Assembly (NCBI GenBank): GCA_003248075.1
Contig: QJYK01000281.1
Span: forward strand, 1-37,395
Origin: Gemmatimonadota bacterium
GTDB taxonomy: Bacteria > Gemmatimonadota > Gemmatimonadetes > Longimicrobiales > Gaopeijiaceae
Direction of reading: 5' to 3'
DNA length: 37,395 nucleotides
The translations under genes were made by a program, and so were the position numbers. Below, piece after piece: positions 12,039 through 21,900 of this stretch (position 1 is the first letter of the stretch; every line of letters begins with the position of its first letter). The notes below the pieces were generated by a model that was given only the letters and a program-made list of their open reading frames with translations, was not told the origin of the DNA and ran no database searches.

Positions 12039-12926
12039 GTGGACAGTACGGTGCGGCCAGGCGGGTCGGCGGCGTTCTACAAGGCACACGGACTCGGGAA
12101 CGACTACCTGGTCTTCGAGGAAGGCGGCGACTGGCGTGTCGATATCCGGGGGGTCCGATCGGTCTGTGACCGCTGGCGGGGCCCCGGTGGCGACGGCATC
12201 GTCGTTCGGCTGCAGGATGGTCCGCCCGGTGTCGTGCGGGTCAGGATGTTCAACCCCGACGGCTCCGAGTTCGAGCGGAGCGGCAACGGCCTCCGGGTGC
12301 TCGCGTCATATCTGGCCCGACGTGGCGAAGTGCGAGACGCGCCGTTTCGGGTCGAGGTCGGAGGCGACCAGCTCGCCATGACGGTGCACGGGCGAGCCGG
12401 GGCGGCCTGGGACGTATCCGTGGCGATGGGACGGGCGCAGGTGGGAGCCCACGCCGTCGGCCTGGACCCGGCGGCGCTCGACGGCGGCCGCCGCATGCGG
12501 GGTCCGGACGGCGAGTGGCTGGACGTGGTCCCGGTGTCGACCGGCAACCCCCATCTGGTGGTCCTCCACGAGCACCCCGACCTCGCCGCGCTCGGCCGCA
12601 TCGGGCCGTTCCTCGCGACGCATCCGGCACTCGCCGGCGGGGCGAACGTCCAACTGGCCAGTCCGGAGCCCCCCGACGCGTGCCGCGCACTGATCTGGGA
12701 GCGCGGTGTGGGACCGACGTCAGCCTCCGGGACGTCCTCGTGCGCAGTGGCGGTCGCCGCCGTGTCCCGGCGACTGCTGAGCGCCGGCCGCGTGAGGGTG
12801 CGCATGCAGGGCGGCGAGCTCACGGTCGAAGTGTCCGAGAGCCTGGAGGTCGTGCTGAGGGGACCGGTGGAGGAGGTGTGCGAAGGCACGCTGACCCCCG
12901 GATTCCTGGCGGGCCTCGGGCCCTAG
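12039..12926 (+). CDS. dapF: Diaminopimelate epimerase-like protein with Ser at both catalytic Cys positions
   Basis: The product is 295 residues. The GTG at 12039 is chosen because GAGGAGG (12025-12031) lies 7 nt upstream and the family N-terminus (YKAHGLGNDYLVF) begins about 12 residues in. DapF converts LL- to meso-diaminopimelate for lysine and peptidoglycan. Family motifs are present: GGDGI, MFNPDGSEFE, STGNPHLV, and a WERGVGPT loop. However, the two catalytic cysteines (usually in CGNG and ACGTG) are Ser81 (RSGNGLR; codon AGC at 12279) and Ser230 (SASGTSSC; codon TCC at 12726). A Cys five residues after Ser230 is retained. It may be an epimerase variant, an enzyme with another substrate, or inactive. 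The TAG stop includes the TA and first base of the MITE-like element. Confidence 0.75.
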   Translation: MDSTVRPGGSAAFYKAHGLGNDYLVFEEGGDWRVDIRGVRSVCDRWRGPGGDGIVVRLQDGPPGVVRVRMFNPDGSEFERSGNGLRVLASYLARRGEVRDAPFRVEVGGDQLAMTVHGRAGAAWDVSVAMGRAQVGAHAVGLDPAALDGGRRMRGPDGEWLDVVPVSTGNPHLVVLHEHPDLAALGRIGPFLATHPALAGGANVQLASPEPPDACRALIWERGVGPTSASGTSSCAVAVAAVSRRLLSAGRVRVRMQGGELTVEVSESLEVVLRGPVEEVCEGTLTPGFLAGLGP

Positions 12927-12990
12927 GAGCCTGCAAAAAATAATGCAGCGGGCCGCGTTGGAGATGCCACGGCCCCTCAACCATGGCGGC

Positions 12991-13027
12991 GCAACGACGC
13001 GTAGCCGTAGCTACTCGGAGGAGCGCC
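12991..13027 (+). repeat. Structured repeat core, diverged copy B inside MITE left half
   Basis: This stretch (GCAACGACG, then GTAGC-CGTA-GCTAC, then TCGGAGGAGCG) resembles the copies at 6140 and 13130 (minus) in order of elements: AACGACG, a GTAGC/GCTAC hairpin, then a CGG-GAGGAGCG tail. It has gaps and several mismatches. It lies in the loop of the 12968-13048 hairpin, mirroring where copy C lies in the other half of the element. Confidence 0.45.
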
Positions 13028-13129
13028 AACGCCGGAGGAGGGGCCGTGCCACCCCGACCCCCTGAACGCGTATGTACATATCAACTGGGTGTTGGGGCAC
13101 ATGGGGGTTACGCCGCTGATCGGTCGTCG

Positions 13130-13170
13130 CTCCTCCTCGCCGTAACGCTGCTACGACTCGTCGTCGTTCC
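13130..13170 (-). repeat. 41-nt structured repeat core, copy C inside MITE right half
   Basis: On the minus strand this matches 6140-6180 at 37 of 41 positions. It lies between the arms 13098-13123 and 13175-13197, which pair nearly completely (CACATGGGG at the outer ends). On the plus strand the repeat reads as LLAVTLLRLVVVP in one frame. No start codon with a ribosome-binding site and no downstream plus-strand gene supports a real peptide here, since the next gene is on the other strand. Confidence 0.75.
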
Positions 13171-13227
13171 TACGCCGAGCAGCGTAAGCCCCATGTGCGC
13201 GGCCCACTGTATTACTCGGACAGGCTC

Positions 13228-14298
13228 CTAGGTGCGAACCCGGATCAGCAGCACCGACGCGGCCGCCGCGAAGACCACGTTGGGGGTCCACCCGGCCACG
13301 TGGGGCGAGAGCGTTCCGGCCTGCCCGAGGGCGCCGGAGATCTTGAACAGCAGCAGGTACAGGATCGTGGTCCCGAGGGAGACGCCGATCCCGTAGGCCG
13401 TGCCTCCCCGCTGGCTGCTGGTCGCGAGAGGCAGGCCGAACAGGATGACCACGAGCGTCGCGACGGGGATCGAGATCTTTTCTTCGCGGTCCGTGAGGAG
13501 CTTCTGCGCGTCCCCTCCGGTCCGTTGGATGATCCGCGCCAGCCGGGAGATCTCTGCGTAGGTCATCTCCTCCGGCTCACGGGGGAGCTCGAGGAGGTCC
13601 TCGGGCCGCTCGCTGATCCCGGCGAGCTGCAGCGCCTCGAACTGGAACGCACGCTCGGTGCTGTCGGGGTTGAGGCTCCTCAAATAGCCGCGTTGGAAGG
13701 TCCATCCCCGGTTCGCGTCCCAGAAGGCGGAGCCGGCGGTGATGTGGAATCCGGCCCGCTCGCGGGTGGGCGGACGCTCGAGGATCACGTCCGACATTCT
13801 CCCGTCCGCCGCCGTGAGCCTGGCGATCTGCCAGGTGGTTCCGCCCTCCGACTCGTACACGAAGTCGCTTCGCCAGGTGCGGCGGGGATCCTCGTTCTGG
13901 AGGATCTGCGTCGCGATGCGATTACCGATTGGGATCACCTGGGAGAGAACGAGGGCCACCCCGGTCAGCACCAGTCCCAGGAGGACAATGGGACGGATGA
14001 GGCGATGGAACGAGATTCCTCCCGCCTTGGCCGCGACCACCTCGTGGTGCGTGGTCATCGAGTGCACGGTGAAGACCGCCGCGATCAGCCCCGCGATCGG
14101 GAACGACCACTGCAGGAAGAGCGGGAGCTCGTAGAAGTAGGCCCTGGCCACGTCCGACGCCGCAAGGCCCCGGTCGATGTAGGTGTCCAGGTTCTCCGTG
14201 AGGTCGCCCAGCAGGAAGAGCCATGGTGCTGCCGCCAGGAAGATCACGAACAGCTTCAGGAACGTCCAAGCGACCATTCGGTCCAGGATGCGGATCAT
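13228..14298 (-). CDS. lptG: LPS export permease, LptG
   Basis: The product is 356 residues, typical for LptG. Three N-terminal membrane helices (about 10-30, 55-80, 100-125) and three C-terminal ones (about 275-350) flank a periplasmic β-domain. A THHEVVAAKAGGISFHRL segment is the conserved cytoplasmic coupling region seen in YjgP/YjgQ proteins. With LptF and an LptB2 ATPase encoded elsewhere, it would extract LPS from the inner membrane for transport to the surface. The ATG overlaps the lptF stop (ATGA, 14295-14298). Of the two genes, the second is assigned LptG by the order lptF-lptG and its shorter length. The last codon, TAG (13228-13230), is partly made of the flanking TA and the MITE-like repeat. 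Confidence 0.88.
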   Translation of the reverse strand: MIRILDRMVAWTFLKLFVIFLAAAPWLFLLGDLTENLDTYIDRGLAASDVARAYFYELPLFLQWSFPIAGLIAAVFTVHSMTTHHEVVAAKAGGISFHRLIRPIVLLGLVLTGVALVLSQVIPIGNRIATQILQNEDPRRTWRSDFVYESEGGTTWQIARLTAADGRMSDVILERPPTRERAGFHITAGSAFWDANRGWTFQRGYLRSLNPDSTERAFQFEALQLAGISERPEDLLELPREPEEMTYAEISRLARIIQRTGGDAQKLLTDREEKISIPVATLVVILFGLPLATSSQRGGTAYGIGVSLGTTILYLLLFKISGALGQAGTLSPHVAGWTPNVVFAAAASVLLIRVRT

Positions 14299-15755
14299 GC
14301 GCGAGCCCCAACGCCGACCCGGCGCCGAAGAGGCGTCCTCAGTCGATCACGCACGCGCAGCCACCGCTCGCTCAGGCCCCCTCCCCGTGCGGTCTCGCCC
14401 GCCCGACCCATGCGCGCGACGAGGGCGAGGCCTCCGAGGAGAAACACCACGTTGGGAATCCACATGGTCACGATCGGGTCGGCCACCCCCCGGTCCGCCA
14501 GGCTCTCACCACCGATGAGGCCCATCCAGTAGATGGCGAAGATGCCGGTGGAGGCGGCCACCACGAGGCCCACGCCTCCCCGCGGAAAGCGAAGTGCCAG
14601 CGGGGGTGCGAGGAGCGTGAATACCAGGCAGGCGAACGCGATGGCCCACTTCTTCTGCAGCTCCACTCGATAGCGGCCAGCCGTCTCCTGCATCGACTGC
14701 ACCCGGGCCACCGCGGTGCGGGTGCTGCTCACCACTCGTTGAGTCACTGCGTCGCTCGCCAGAAGCGACTGGGGATTCCCGCTCGTGACCCCTCGGCTCG
14801 CCGCGACGACGGTGCGCTGGCCGGAGAGCGTCGCCGAGTCGGCGGTGGTGGGCCGGCCTAGCGCGAGTCGGAGCGCCTGGAGCGCGTTGGCCCGGTTCTC
14901 CGCGCGCGCCGAGTCCTGGTCCGCGTCTCGCTCGAGCGCCCGGTCGCGGAGCATGGCGAAGTCCATCTCGCGGTCACCTCGCTCGGTCCCGCCGGCCCGG
15001 CGCTCCAGCAGGTCCCCGACGCCCCGGAGCGGCACGATCTGACTCTGGAAATAGACGCGCTGGAAGCCGCCTTCCCGATCGCTCTGCACCTCCAGCACCT
15101 CCCCGTCCCACAGCGTCAGGAACAGGTCGGTGCGCTCTTGGTTGAACGCCATCATCCCACGGGCCGCGTAGGTCGTTCTCTGTCGGAGAGGATTGTTGCG
15201 GTCGAAGATCGTCACGTTCTCCAGTGTGTTGGTCGACGCGTCGATGCGATCCGCCGTGAGGAAGTACTTGTCGAGCCCGTCCTGGGCCTCGATCTCGTTC
15301 ACCACCTGCTCCCTGAGCTGGAACGTCGGACTCTTGCGACCGATGTCCATCAGCAGGTTCTTTAACCGGTGATTGGCCTCCGGGAGCACCGAGTCGTTGA
15401 AGTAGAGCATCCCGAGCGTCGCCAGGAGGCCCATCCCCAGGATGGGGACCATCACCCGGAGGGGGCGGACCCCTCCGGCCGACAGCGCCGTGATCTCGTT
15501 GTGCTCGGTCATCTGGCTGAACGCGTAGAGGACCGCCACGAGCACGGACATGGGGAGCGACAGCGCGACCGTATGGGGTAGCGACAGGTAGAGGAACTCG
15601 AAGATCACCGTCCAAGGCAGGCCCTTGCCGACCAGGGAGTCGACGCGCTGCGCCACGGCGTTGAGGAAGATCAGCCCCGTGATCGCGGACACGCTGAACA
15701 GGAACGGGCCGAGATGTGCCCGTATCAGGTATCGAGTGAGCACTCCTATCCGCAT
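14295..15755 (-). CDS. lptF: LPS export permease, LptF, with enlarged periplasmic domain
   Basis: The product is 486 residues, longer than the ~360 of E. coli LptF. The ATG at 15755 is preferred over an upstream ATG at 15809, because GGGAG lies 7 nt upstream and the family start (MRIGVLTRYLIRAHLGPF) begins there. Three N-terminal helices are followed by TEHNEITALSAGGVRPLRV, the conserved cytoplasmic segment contacting LptB. The periplasmic β-domain and three C-terminal helices (about 370-465) come after. Extra length lies mainly in residues ~254-362, a charged, Ala-rich and probably helical region (RALERDADQDSARAENRANAL...) before the fourth helix. It forms the Lpt permease with the coupled lptG. 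Its promoter should lie in the 156 bp shared with the divergent sprA-like gene. Confidence 0.88.
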   Translation of the reverse strand: MRIGVLTRYLIRAHLGPFLFSVSAITGLIFLNAVAQRVDSLVGKGLPWTVIFEFLYLSLPHTVALSLPMSVLVAVLYAFSQMTEHNEITALSAGGVRPLRVMVPILGMGLLATLGMLYFNDSVLPEANHRLKNLLMDIGRKSPTFQLREQVVNEIEAQDGLDKYFLTADRIDASTNTLENVTIFDRNNPLRQRTTYAARGMMAFNQERTDLFLTLWDGEVLEVQSDREGGFQRVYFQSQIVPLRGVGDLLERRAGGTERGDREMDFAMLRDRALERDADQDSARAENRANALQALRLALGRPTTADSATLSGQRTVVAASRGVTSGNPQSLLASDAVTQRVVSSTRTAVARVQSMQETAGRYRVELQKKWAIAFACLVFTLLAPPLALRFPRGGVGLVVAASTGIFAIYWMGLIGGESLADRGVADPIVTMWIPNVVFLLGGLALVARMGRAGETARGGGLSERWLRVRDRLRTPLRRRVGVGARA

Positions 15756-15911
15756 CACGGTACTCCCGGGATCGACGACGAGAATCCTCGTGGCGCAGCA
15801 GCCGTTCATCGGCCGGTGCGTGGCTCGGGCACGGGCGCAGGGCGAACCGTCGCGCGCTCGGCGGCTTCGTACCCCCCTGAGTCGCTCCGGTTCGTGACCT
15901 GAGCTTCCCTA
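15756..15911. promoter_or_regulatory. Divergent promoter region between lptF and the SprA-like gene
   Basis: These 156 bp separate two divergently transcribed genes and must contain or abut both promoters. I could not identify convincing -35/-10 pairs, and no clear Shine-Dalgarno sequence precedes the GTG at 15912. No operator-like inverted repeat stood out. Confidence 0.35.
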
Positions 15912-18900
15912 GTGCTCTTCCGCCTCCTCCTCCTGGCCTTGTGGTTCGGGGCCGACCGCGCCCCGACCTCGCGTCCGGTCGCGGCGGAAGCGGCGGTGGA
16001 CACCATCCTGCGCGCCGACCTCACGCTCGATCCCGCATCCGTGCGCGGCGGGCTCACGGCGGCCGGGGCCGAGCCGGCGCTCAGGCTCGGGTTGCGGCGA
16101 ATACCCGTGCGCTCCGGGCTCGCGCCGCTGGAGCTGCCCGTCCTCCTGCCCGGCGAGCCCGTGGGAGATCGCTTCACGCGCCTGCTGGACGACCAGGAAG
16201 GTCCCGATGCGATGGTCCGGGGTTTGTTGCGGACGCGGGTCGCGGAATGGGGACGGGTCGGGAGGGATACCGTGCTCTTCCTGGCTCCCCTCCCGGAGCG
16301 CGTGCTTCCCCCGCAGGTGACCCCGGAGGGTGAGCGGCCCCGCTTCGTCACCGACTACGCCGACCTCGCACTCCAGGTCCGGAGTCGGATGGAGCTGGGG
16401 GGCGACTGGTCACGCTTCGAGCCGTGCGACCCGCAGTTCAAGGTCAGCTGCAACCCGACCCTCATTCCGCAGCTCAACCCCGACGTGCAGTTCGGGGTTC
16501 GTGTGGACGGCACGATCCTCGATCGCGTCAGGGTGGACGTCGATTTCGACCAGAGCCGCGAGTTCGACGCGGCGAACCGCATCAACATCTTCTACGAGGG
16601 CGGTGAGGACGACATCCTCCGTCGGCTCGAGGTCGGGGACGTCACCTTCCGCTTGCCGTCGTCCCGGTTCCTGACCCAGGGGATCCCGGCGGGGAACTTC
16701 GGCTTCCAGGCGGAAGGCCAGCTCGGGCCTCTCGACTTCCAGGCGGTGTGGGCGCAGCAGCGGGGCGATCTCAACTCGCGCGAGTTCCGGCTCACCGGCC
16801 TCGCGGACCAGCGGGCCTTCGTGCAGGAGGACACCCTGGTCCTCGACGACGCGGACTACGTGCGAGGGCAGTTCTTCTTCCTCGTCGATCCGACCACGCT
16901 GCAAGGGTACCCCCACGTGGACGCCCTCGACCTCGATGCCGGGTCCGCTCCCCCGAGTCTCGCCCCGGGCGGGGACCCCATCCAGCTCTATCGCTTCGAG
17001 GACGATCCGGTCTTCCGCCAGCAGGTGGAAGGATTCATCCAGGCCGATGCCCTCGCGGACGGCCCCGGGGGGGCCGTGGTGGAGTCCGGTTGGTTCCGTT
17101 ACCTCCAGCCCGGCATCGACTATTTCGTTCATCCGTCAGGCCTGTGGGTCGCGCTGCGGACGCCGCTGAGCCGAGACGAGATGCTGGCCGTGACCTACAT
17201 CACGGCCACCGGGGATACCATCGGCGACTACAACCCCGAACGGATCCACAACGCGGGAGGTCGGCCGGCGCTCCGGCTCCTCAAGGCGTCGGGTGCGAGT
17301 CACCAGCCCGGGCGCCCCACGTGGAACCAGGAGATGCATCAGATCTATCGTGTGTCCGGTTCGCGGGACGTGGAGCCGGCTTCCGTCCAGCTGACCGTGT
17401 CCTTGGGAGAGCTTTCCGCGGGGAGGACCTTCAAGCGCGCGCCGACAGGCGACGACCTGACCTTCCTCAGGCTCTTCGGATTGGACGAGGAGTCGCCCCT
17501 GGACGCCCTCGATCCCGCCTTCGTCTACGCTCCCGCCACGGACTTCTTCGAGGATCAGCCCCCGGTGCAGGGCACGTTCGTGGTCTTCCCGACCCTGCGG
17601 CCGTTCGCCGAGCCGCCGCCCCTGCCTTCGCTCGGCCTGACCGCGGATGCGACGCGGGACATCCTCGGGGGCGACGCCAACCGGCGAATCTACGAGGAGG
17701 AGGACCCGTTCGAGCGCGACAACGCCGGCCTCTTTCGCCTCACGCTGGCCTATCGGATCCGAAGCGAAGGGGTCATCTCCTCCTTCTCGCTGGGTGCGCT
17801 GGGGATCCGCGACGGAAGCGAGCGTATCTGGCTCGGTGACCGCCTTCTCACTGCGGGCGTCGATTACGAGATCGACTACGACGTGGGCCAGGTGCGATTG
17901 CTGGAGCCCGAGCTGCTGTTCACGGCCAGCCCGGACGCCGCCATCCGCGCCACCTGGGAGCAGCGATCCCTGTTCCAGGTCTCGCCCACTCAGGTCTTCG
18001 GCATGCGGACCCACGCACGGCTCGGTGGCTGGGGAGGCCTCGATTTCCTCACCTTGTACCAGTCCGAGCGCACCGTGGTGACCCGCCCGCAGTTGGGAAC
18101 CGAGCCCGGCGCTTCCCTGATGGGAGGGATCAGCGGCTCGGGCAGCACGACGGCGGAGTGGTTCGACCGGTTCATGGACCGGCTGCCGGGGCTGCGCTTC
18201 GACGGTCGCACCACGCTTTCCGTGGACGGGGAGCTCGCGGTGTCCGTTCCGAACCCCAACACGCGCGGCACCGCCTTCGTGGACGACTTCGACGCCGCCG
18301 CGGCGCTGCCGGTCTCGCTGCTGTCCTCGGAGTGGGTTCTCGGTGGCGCTCCGAGCGCGCTCGACGGGGCCGAAGGCGCGCTCCCGCCGGTGCTCGACGC
18401 GTCGACGGCGGCCACCCTGGTTTGGCAACATTCCTGGGTCGTCGAGTCCGGGGTGGGGGACAGCGTGGGTGTGCACGAGGGGTACTTCCCACGGCAGGAG
18501 ATCGATCGTCAGATCAAGGTCGCCGGCTCCGAGACCCGCGAACCGGGCCTCCTCCTCACGTTCGGTGGAGTGGCGGGCGTACCGAGGTGGCGATCGATGA
18601 CGACATCGCTCTCCACCACGGGACTCGATCTCACGAAGACGGACTTCCTCGAGTTCTACGTGGCCGGTGGCGAGGGGGCGTGGCTGATCCTGGACCTGGG
18701 CTCGGTCACCGAGGATGCCTTCTTCGTCGATGCCGCAGGGGCCACGTCCGGGACGGGCCCCACCTCGGGAGAGCGCTGGGGGCTGGGGCTGCTCGACCAG
18801 GAGGCCGACCCGCGGCTGGGCGAGATCTGGAACACCACGCTCGACGCCCGCGGCGTCTGGGGTGAGACGTGCACCGCGGAGCCGGGCCGTATCTACCGGG

Positions 18901-21900
18901 CCGGAGATCCCCGCGCAAATTGCACGCGAGGGAACGGGCGTCGCGACACGGAGGACCTGGACGGCGACGGCAACCTGGATGCATCCGAGCGACATCTGCG
19001 GTACGTGATCCGTCTGGATGGGTCGTCGCCGTACGTCGCGCGGACCACGCAGGAGACGGAAACGCCCTTCATCCTGTACAGGATTCCCCTCAAGGGCGCG
19101 GGGGGCCTGGAGGTCGGCGGCCCCGTCACGGAAGCGGACCTGAGGGCGGTGCGTCATCTGCGTCTCACCTTGGGGGCTTCCGCGCCCCAGAGCCTGCGGC
19201 TGGCCAGGATGCGCCTGGTCGGGTCGCGCTGGCTCAAGCGCGCCGGCGAGGGAATCCTGAGTGGACTGGGCGGCGACACGCTGGCGCTGGGCGGTCGGAT
19301 GGAAGTGGCCACCGTGTCCCGGGTGACCGAGGGCGACCAGTATCAGTCGCCCCCGTTCGTCCTCGAGGAGCTCGTGGATCCCACCACCGCCTTCGCCGGC
19401 CAGGGAATCGAGTTCAACGAGAAGTCCCTGGGCCTGAAGTTCGAGGACGTGCCGTCGGGCGCCCGCGCCGAAGCGTACCATCGCTTCCCCCAGCGGCCTC
19501 GGAACTTCCTCCGCTACCGGCAGGCTCGCGTCTGGGTCGCCTCGCGCTCGGGGGACTTCGGCCCGGATCGCGACGCCTGGTTCTTCATGAAGGTGGGGAC
19601 CGACCCGGACAACTTCTACCTGTATCGGACGCGGCTGAATCCTCCGGCCGGGGCTGCGGGGGTCACCCCGGAGGACTGGCTCCCCGAGGTGGTGGTGGAC
19701 TTCGAAGAGTGGTTCGACCTCAGGCAGCGGGCGGAGGACGCGTTGCTCCTGAGTCCGCCGGGCCCGGGCGACGCCCCCTTGGTTCTCTGGTCCGTCGACT
19801 CGACCTACGCGATCACCCTGCAGGATCGGGGGCGGGCCCCGGATCTCGCCCACGTCCGGGAGATCTCGGTGGGCGTGGCCAACCAGGGTACGGTGCCCCT
19901 GAGCGGAGAGGTGTGGATCGACGAGCTCAGGCTGGGACGACCGGTGCGCGAAACCGGGATGGCCAGCTCGCTGGACGCCGTGCTGGACGCTGCGGGCGTC
20001 CTCACGAGCCGTCTTTCGCTGACCAACCGGGGGGCACTCTTCCACCAGCTCAGGGACGAGCCCACCTACCAGGCGGACCAGACGCTGGCTCTGACCTCTA
20101 CGTTGCGACTCGATCAGTGGGCGCCCTCGGCGTGGGGCATCGAGATGCCGCTCACCCTCTCGCTGGACCGGATGAGCCAGGATCCGAAGTTCCTGGCCAA
20201 CTCGGACCTGAGGGCGGACCGCCTGAGGGGCCTCCGCCCGACCGAGTCGCGGAGCACGCGTGTAGGGGTGGGCTTCCGGAAGACGACGCCGACCGCGAAC
20301 CCCTGGGTGGGTCTGGTCCTCGACGGGCTCGACGCGAGACTTGCCTACGTGGAGACAGACGGTTCCACCGTCACCACGGAGGCCGAGTCGAGCGGGCTGT
20401 CGGCTGGGATCGGCTGGACCCGCGAGCCACACGACCGGAGCCTCGCGGTGATCCCCGACTTCGCGGAGGGATTCGTACGTGCCGTGCTGCCCGGGTTCCT
20501 GGAAAGGCGGCTGCTCGGCGCCCGGCTCCGCTTGACGCCCGAACGGGTTTCCGTGGGGACCTCCTATCTGAATCAGGACAGCAGGACGCTCCGCTTCGAG
20601 CGCATCGTCGAGCTGCCCGGGGACACCAGCACGGTCGCCACCGCCGCGCCCCGTGAGACCATGGAGACCGCGGCCGACGTGAGGCTCCGTCCCTTCGGGC
20701 CGCTCGACGCGGCGGTGACCCTCCTCACCGTTCGAGACCTCCTGCCGCCGGAAGAGGCCGTGGCCGACCCACGCGTGCAGGACCTCCTCCGGGAAGAACG
20801 CGCGCGGCTCTCCGGTCTGGACCTGGGCTGGGAGACGAACCGCACCCTGCGTACCCGGATCGGCTTTCGACCCCGACTGCTCGACTGGCTGCGGAGCGAC
20901 GTCGACTGGAGCAGCAGCTACGGATCCGACCGCAATGCGAACTTCCTTCTCCGCGAGGTGGAGGGCTCGGACACGCTTCTCGCCATCACACGGAACGCGC
21001 GTGGTCAGAGAGACTGGCGGGCGCTCCTGTCCGCGGATCCCGCAGCCCTCGCCAGCGGTTGGCTCGGGCCGGCACAACCGGACGAGGCCCCGGACATCGC
21101 GGAGCTGCGTGGCATCCTCACCGCGATCAAGCCGCTGTCCGTCACCTATCAGTCGGGGGTGGTGTCGCGTTTCCATCGCGGCGACGTCGATCCGGGCACC
21201 GGCTATCAGCTCGGGTGGGGATCCATCGAAGACTTCCGGTTCATGGACGGGGACACCGCGGCCACGCTGACGGATCAGAAGACCTGGACGCTGGGCTCGG
21301 GGCTGGGCACGCCCCGCGGTGGCTCCTTCGACGTCTCGTACCAGCGCGGCGAGGCGACGACCCTCGACACGCGCAGCGACCGACGCACGCTGCAGCGCCG
21401 CTGGCCCGATCTGCGTGCCACCGTGCCGCCCCTCACGCTTCCCTCCGTGCCGGGGCTCGAGCGCGTCACGCTCTCCTCAGGGTACCAGCGCACCGAGCGG
21501 GAGACGGTCTACGGCGGTCGCGGCGTGCAGCGACGCTTCGAGGAGGATCGTCAGGTTCCCGTGGACGTCTCCCTGACCTGGACCGGCTCCCTGGTCACCA
21601 GCTACAGGGGGGCCTTCCGCGACGGCGACGCCCGGGATCCCACCGGAGACACGCGCCGTGTCCAGCGGAGTCATCGATTCTCCGTGACGTCGCGCTTCCT
21701 TCCGCCGGGCGCCTTTGGCCGTAGGTTGGACCGGCCCGTGAGCTTCTCCCTGCAGGCCGCATACACCGGTGAGCGGGACTGCCGCTCGACCGCGGCCCGG
21801 CCGGAGTGCGTCCCCTTCGTGGATCAGATCCGGAGGAGCCTCAGCGTCTCGATTGGAACCAGCCTGAGCGGATTCGAGGTGGGCCTCCAGATGAGCTACG

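Larger units (their letters stand above)
12924..13230. mobile_element. MITE-like element, ~303 bp, with terminal inverted repeats and TA flanks
   Basis: The body runs from GGAGCC (12926) to GGCTCC (13228), with TA directly outside each end (12924-12925, 13229-13230). The terminal inverted repeats are about 31-32 bp: both start GGAGCCTG and later share TAAT, CAG and GGGCCGCG (left 12926-12957, right 13198-13228). Inside are two large hairpins: CACGGCCCCTC/GAGGGGCCGTG (12968-12978 with 13038-13048), and 13098-13123 with 13175-13197. A central palindrome, TATGTACATA, lies between them. There is no transposase frame. TA duplication is the signature of IS630/Tc1-mariner transposition, so a non-autonomous relative of that group is inferred. 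It lies between convergent dapF and lptG and contributes to both TAG stops. Confidence 0.65.

Noticed and set aside
12926-13228. Integron attC site or CRISPR-like array
   Set aside because: No RYYYAAC/GTTRRRY pair and no regularly spaced direct repeats. TA flanks and long terminal inverted repeats fit a MITE better.
17136-21176. 1346-residue frame antisense to the SprA-like gene
   Set aside because: Long antisense frames are expected at this GC content. The sequence is rich in Arg/Gly/His with no domain, while the plus-strand frame has a signal peptide and SprA motifs.
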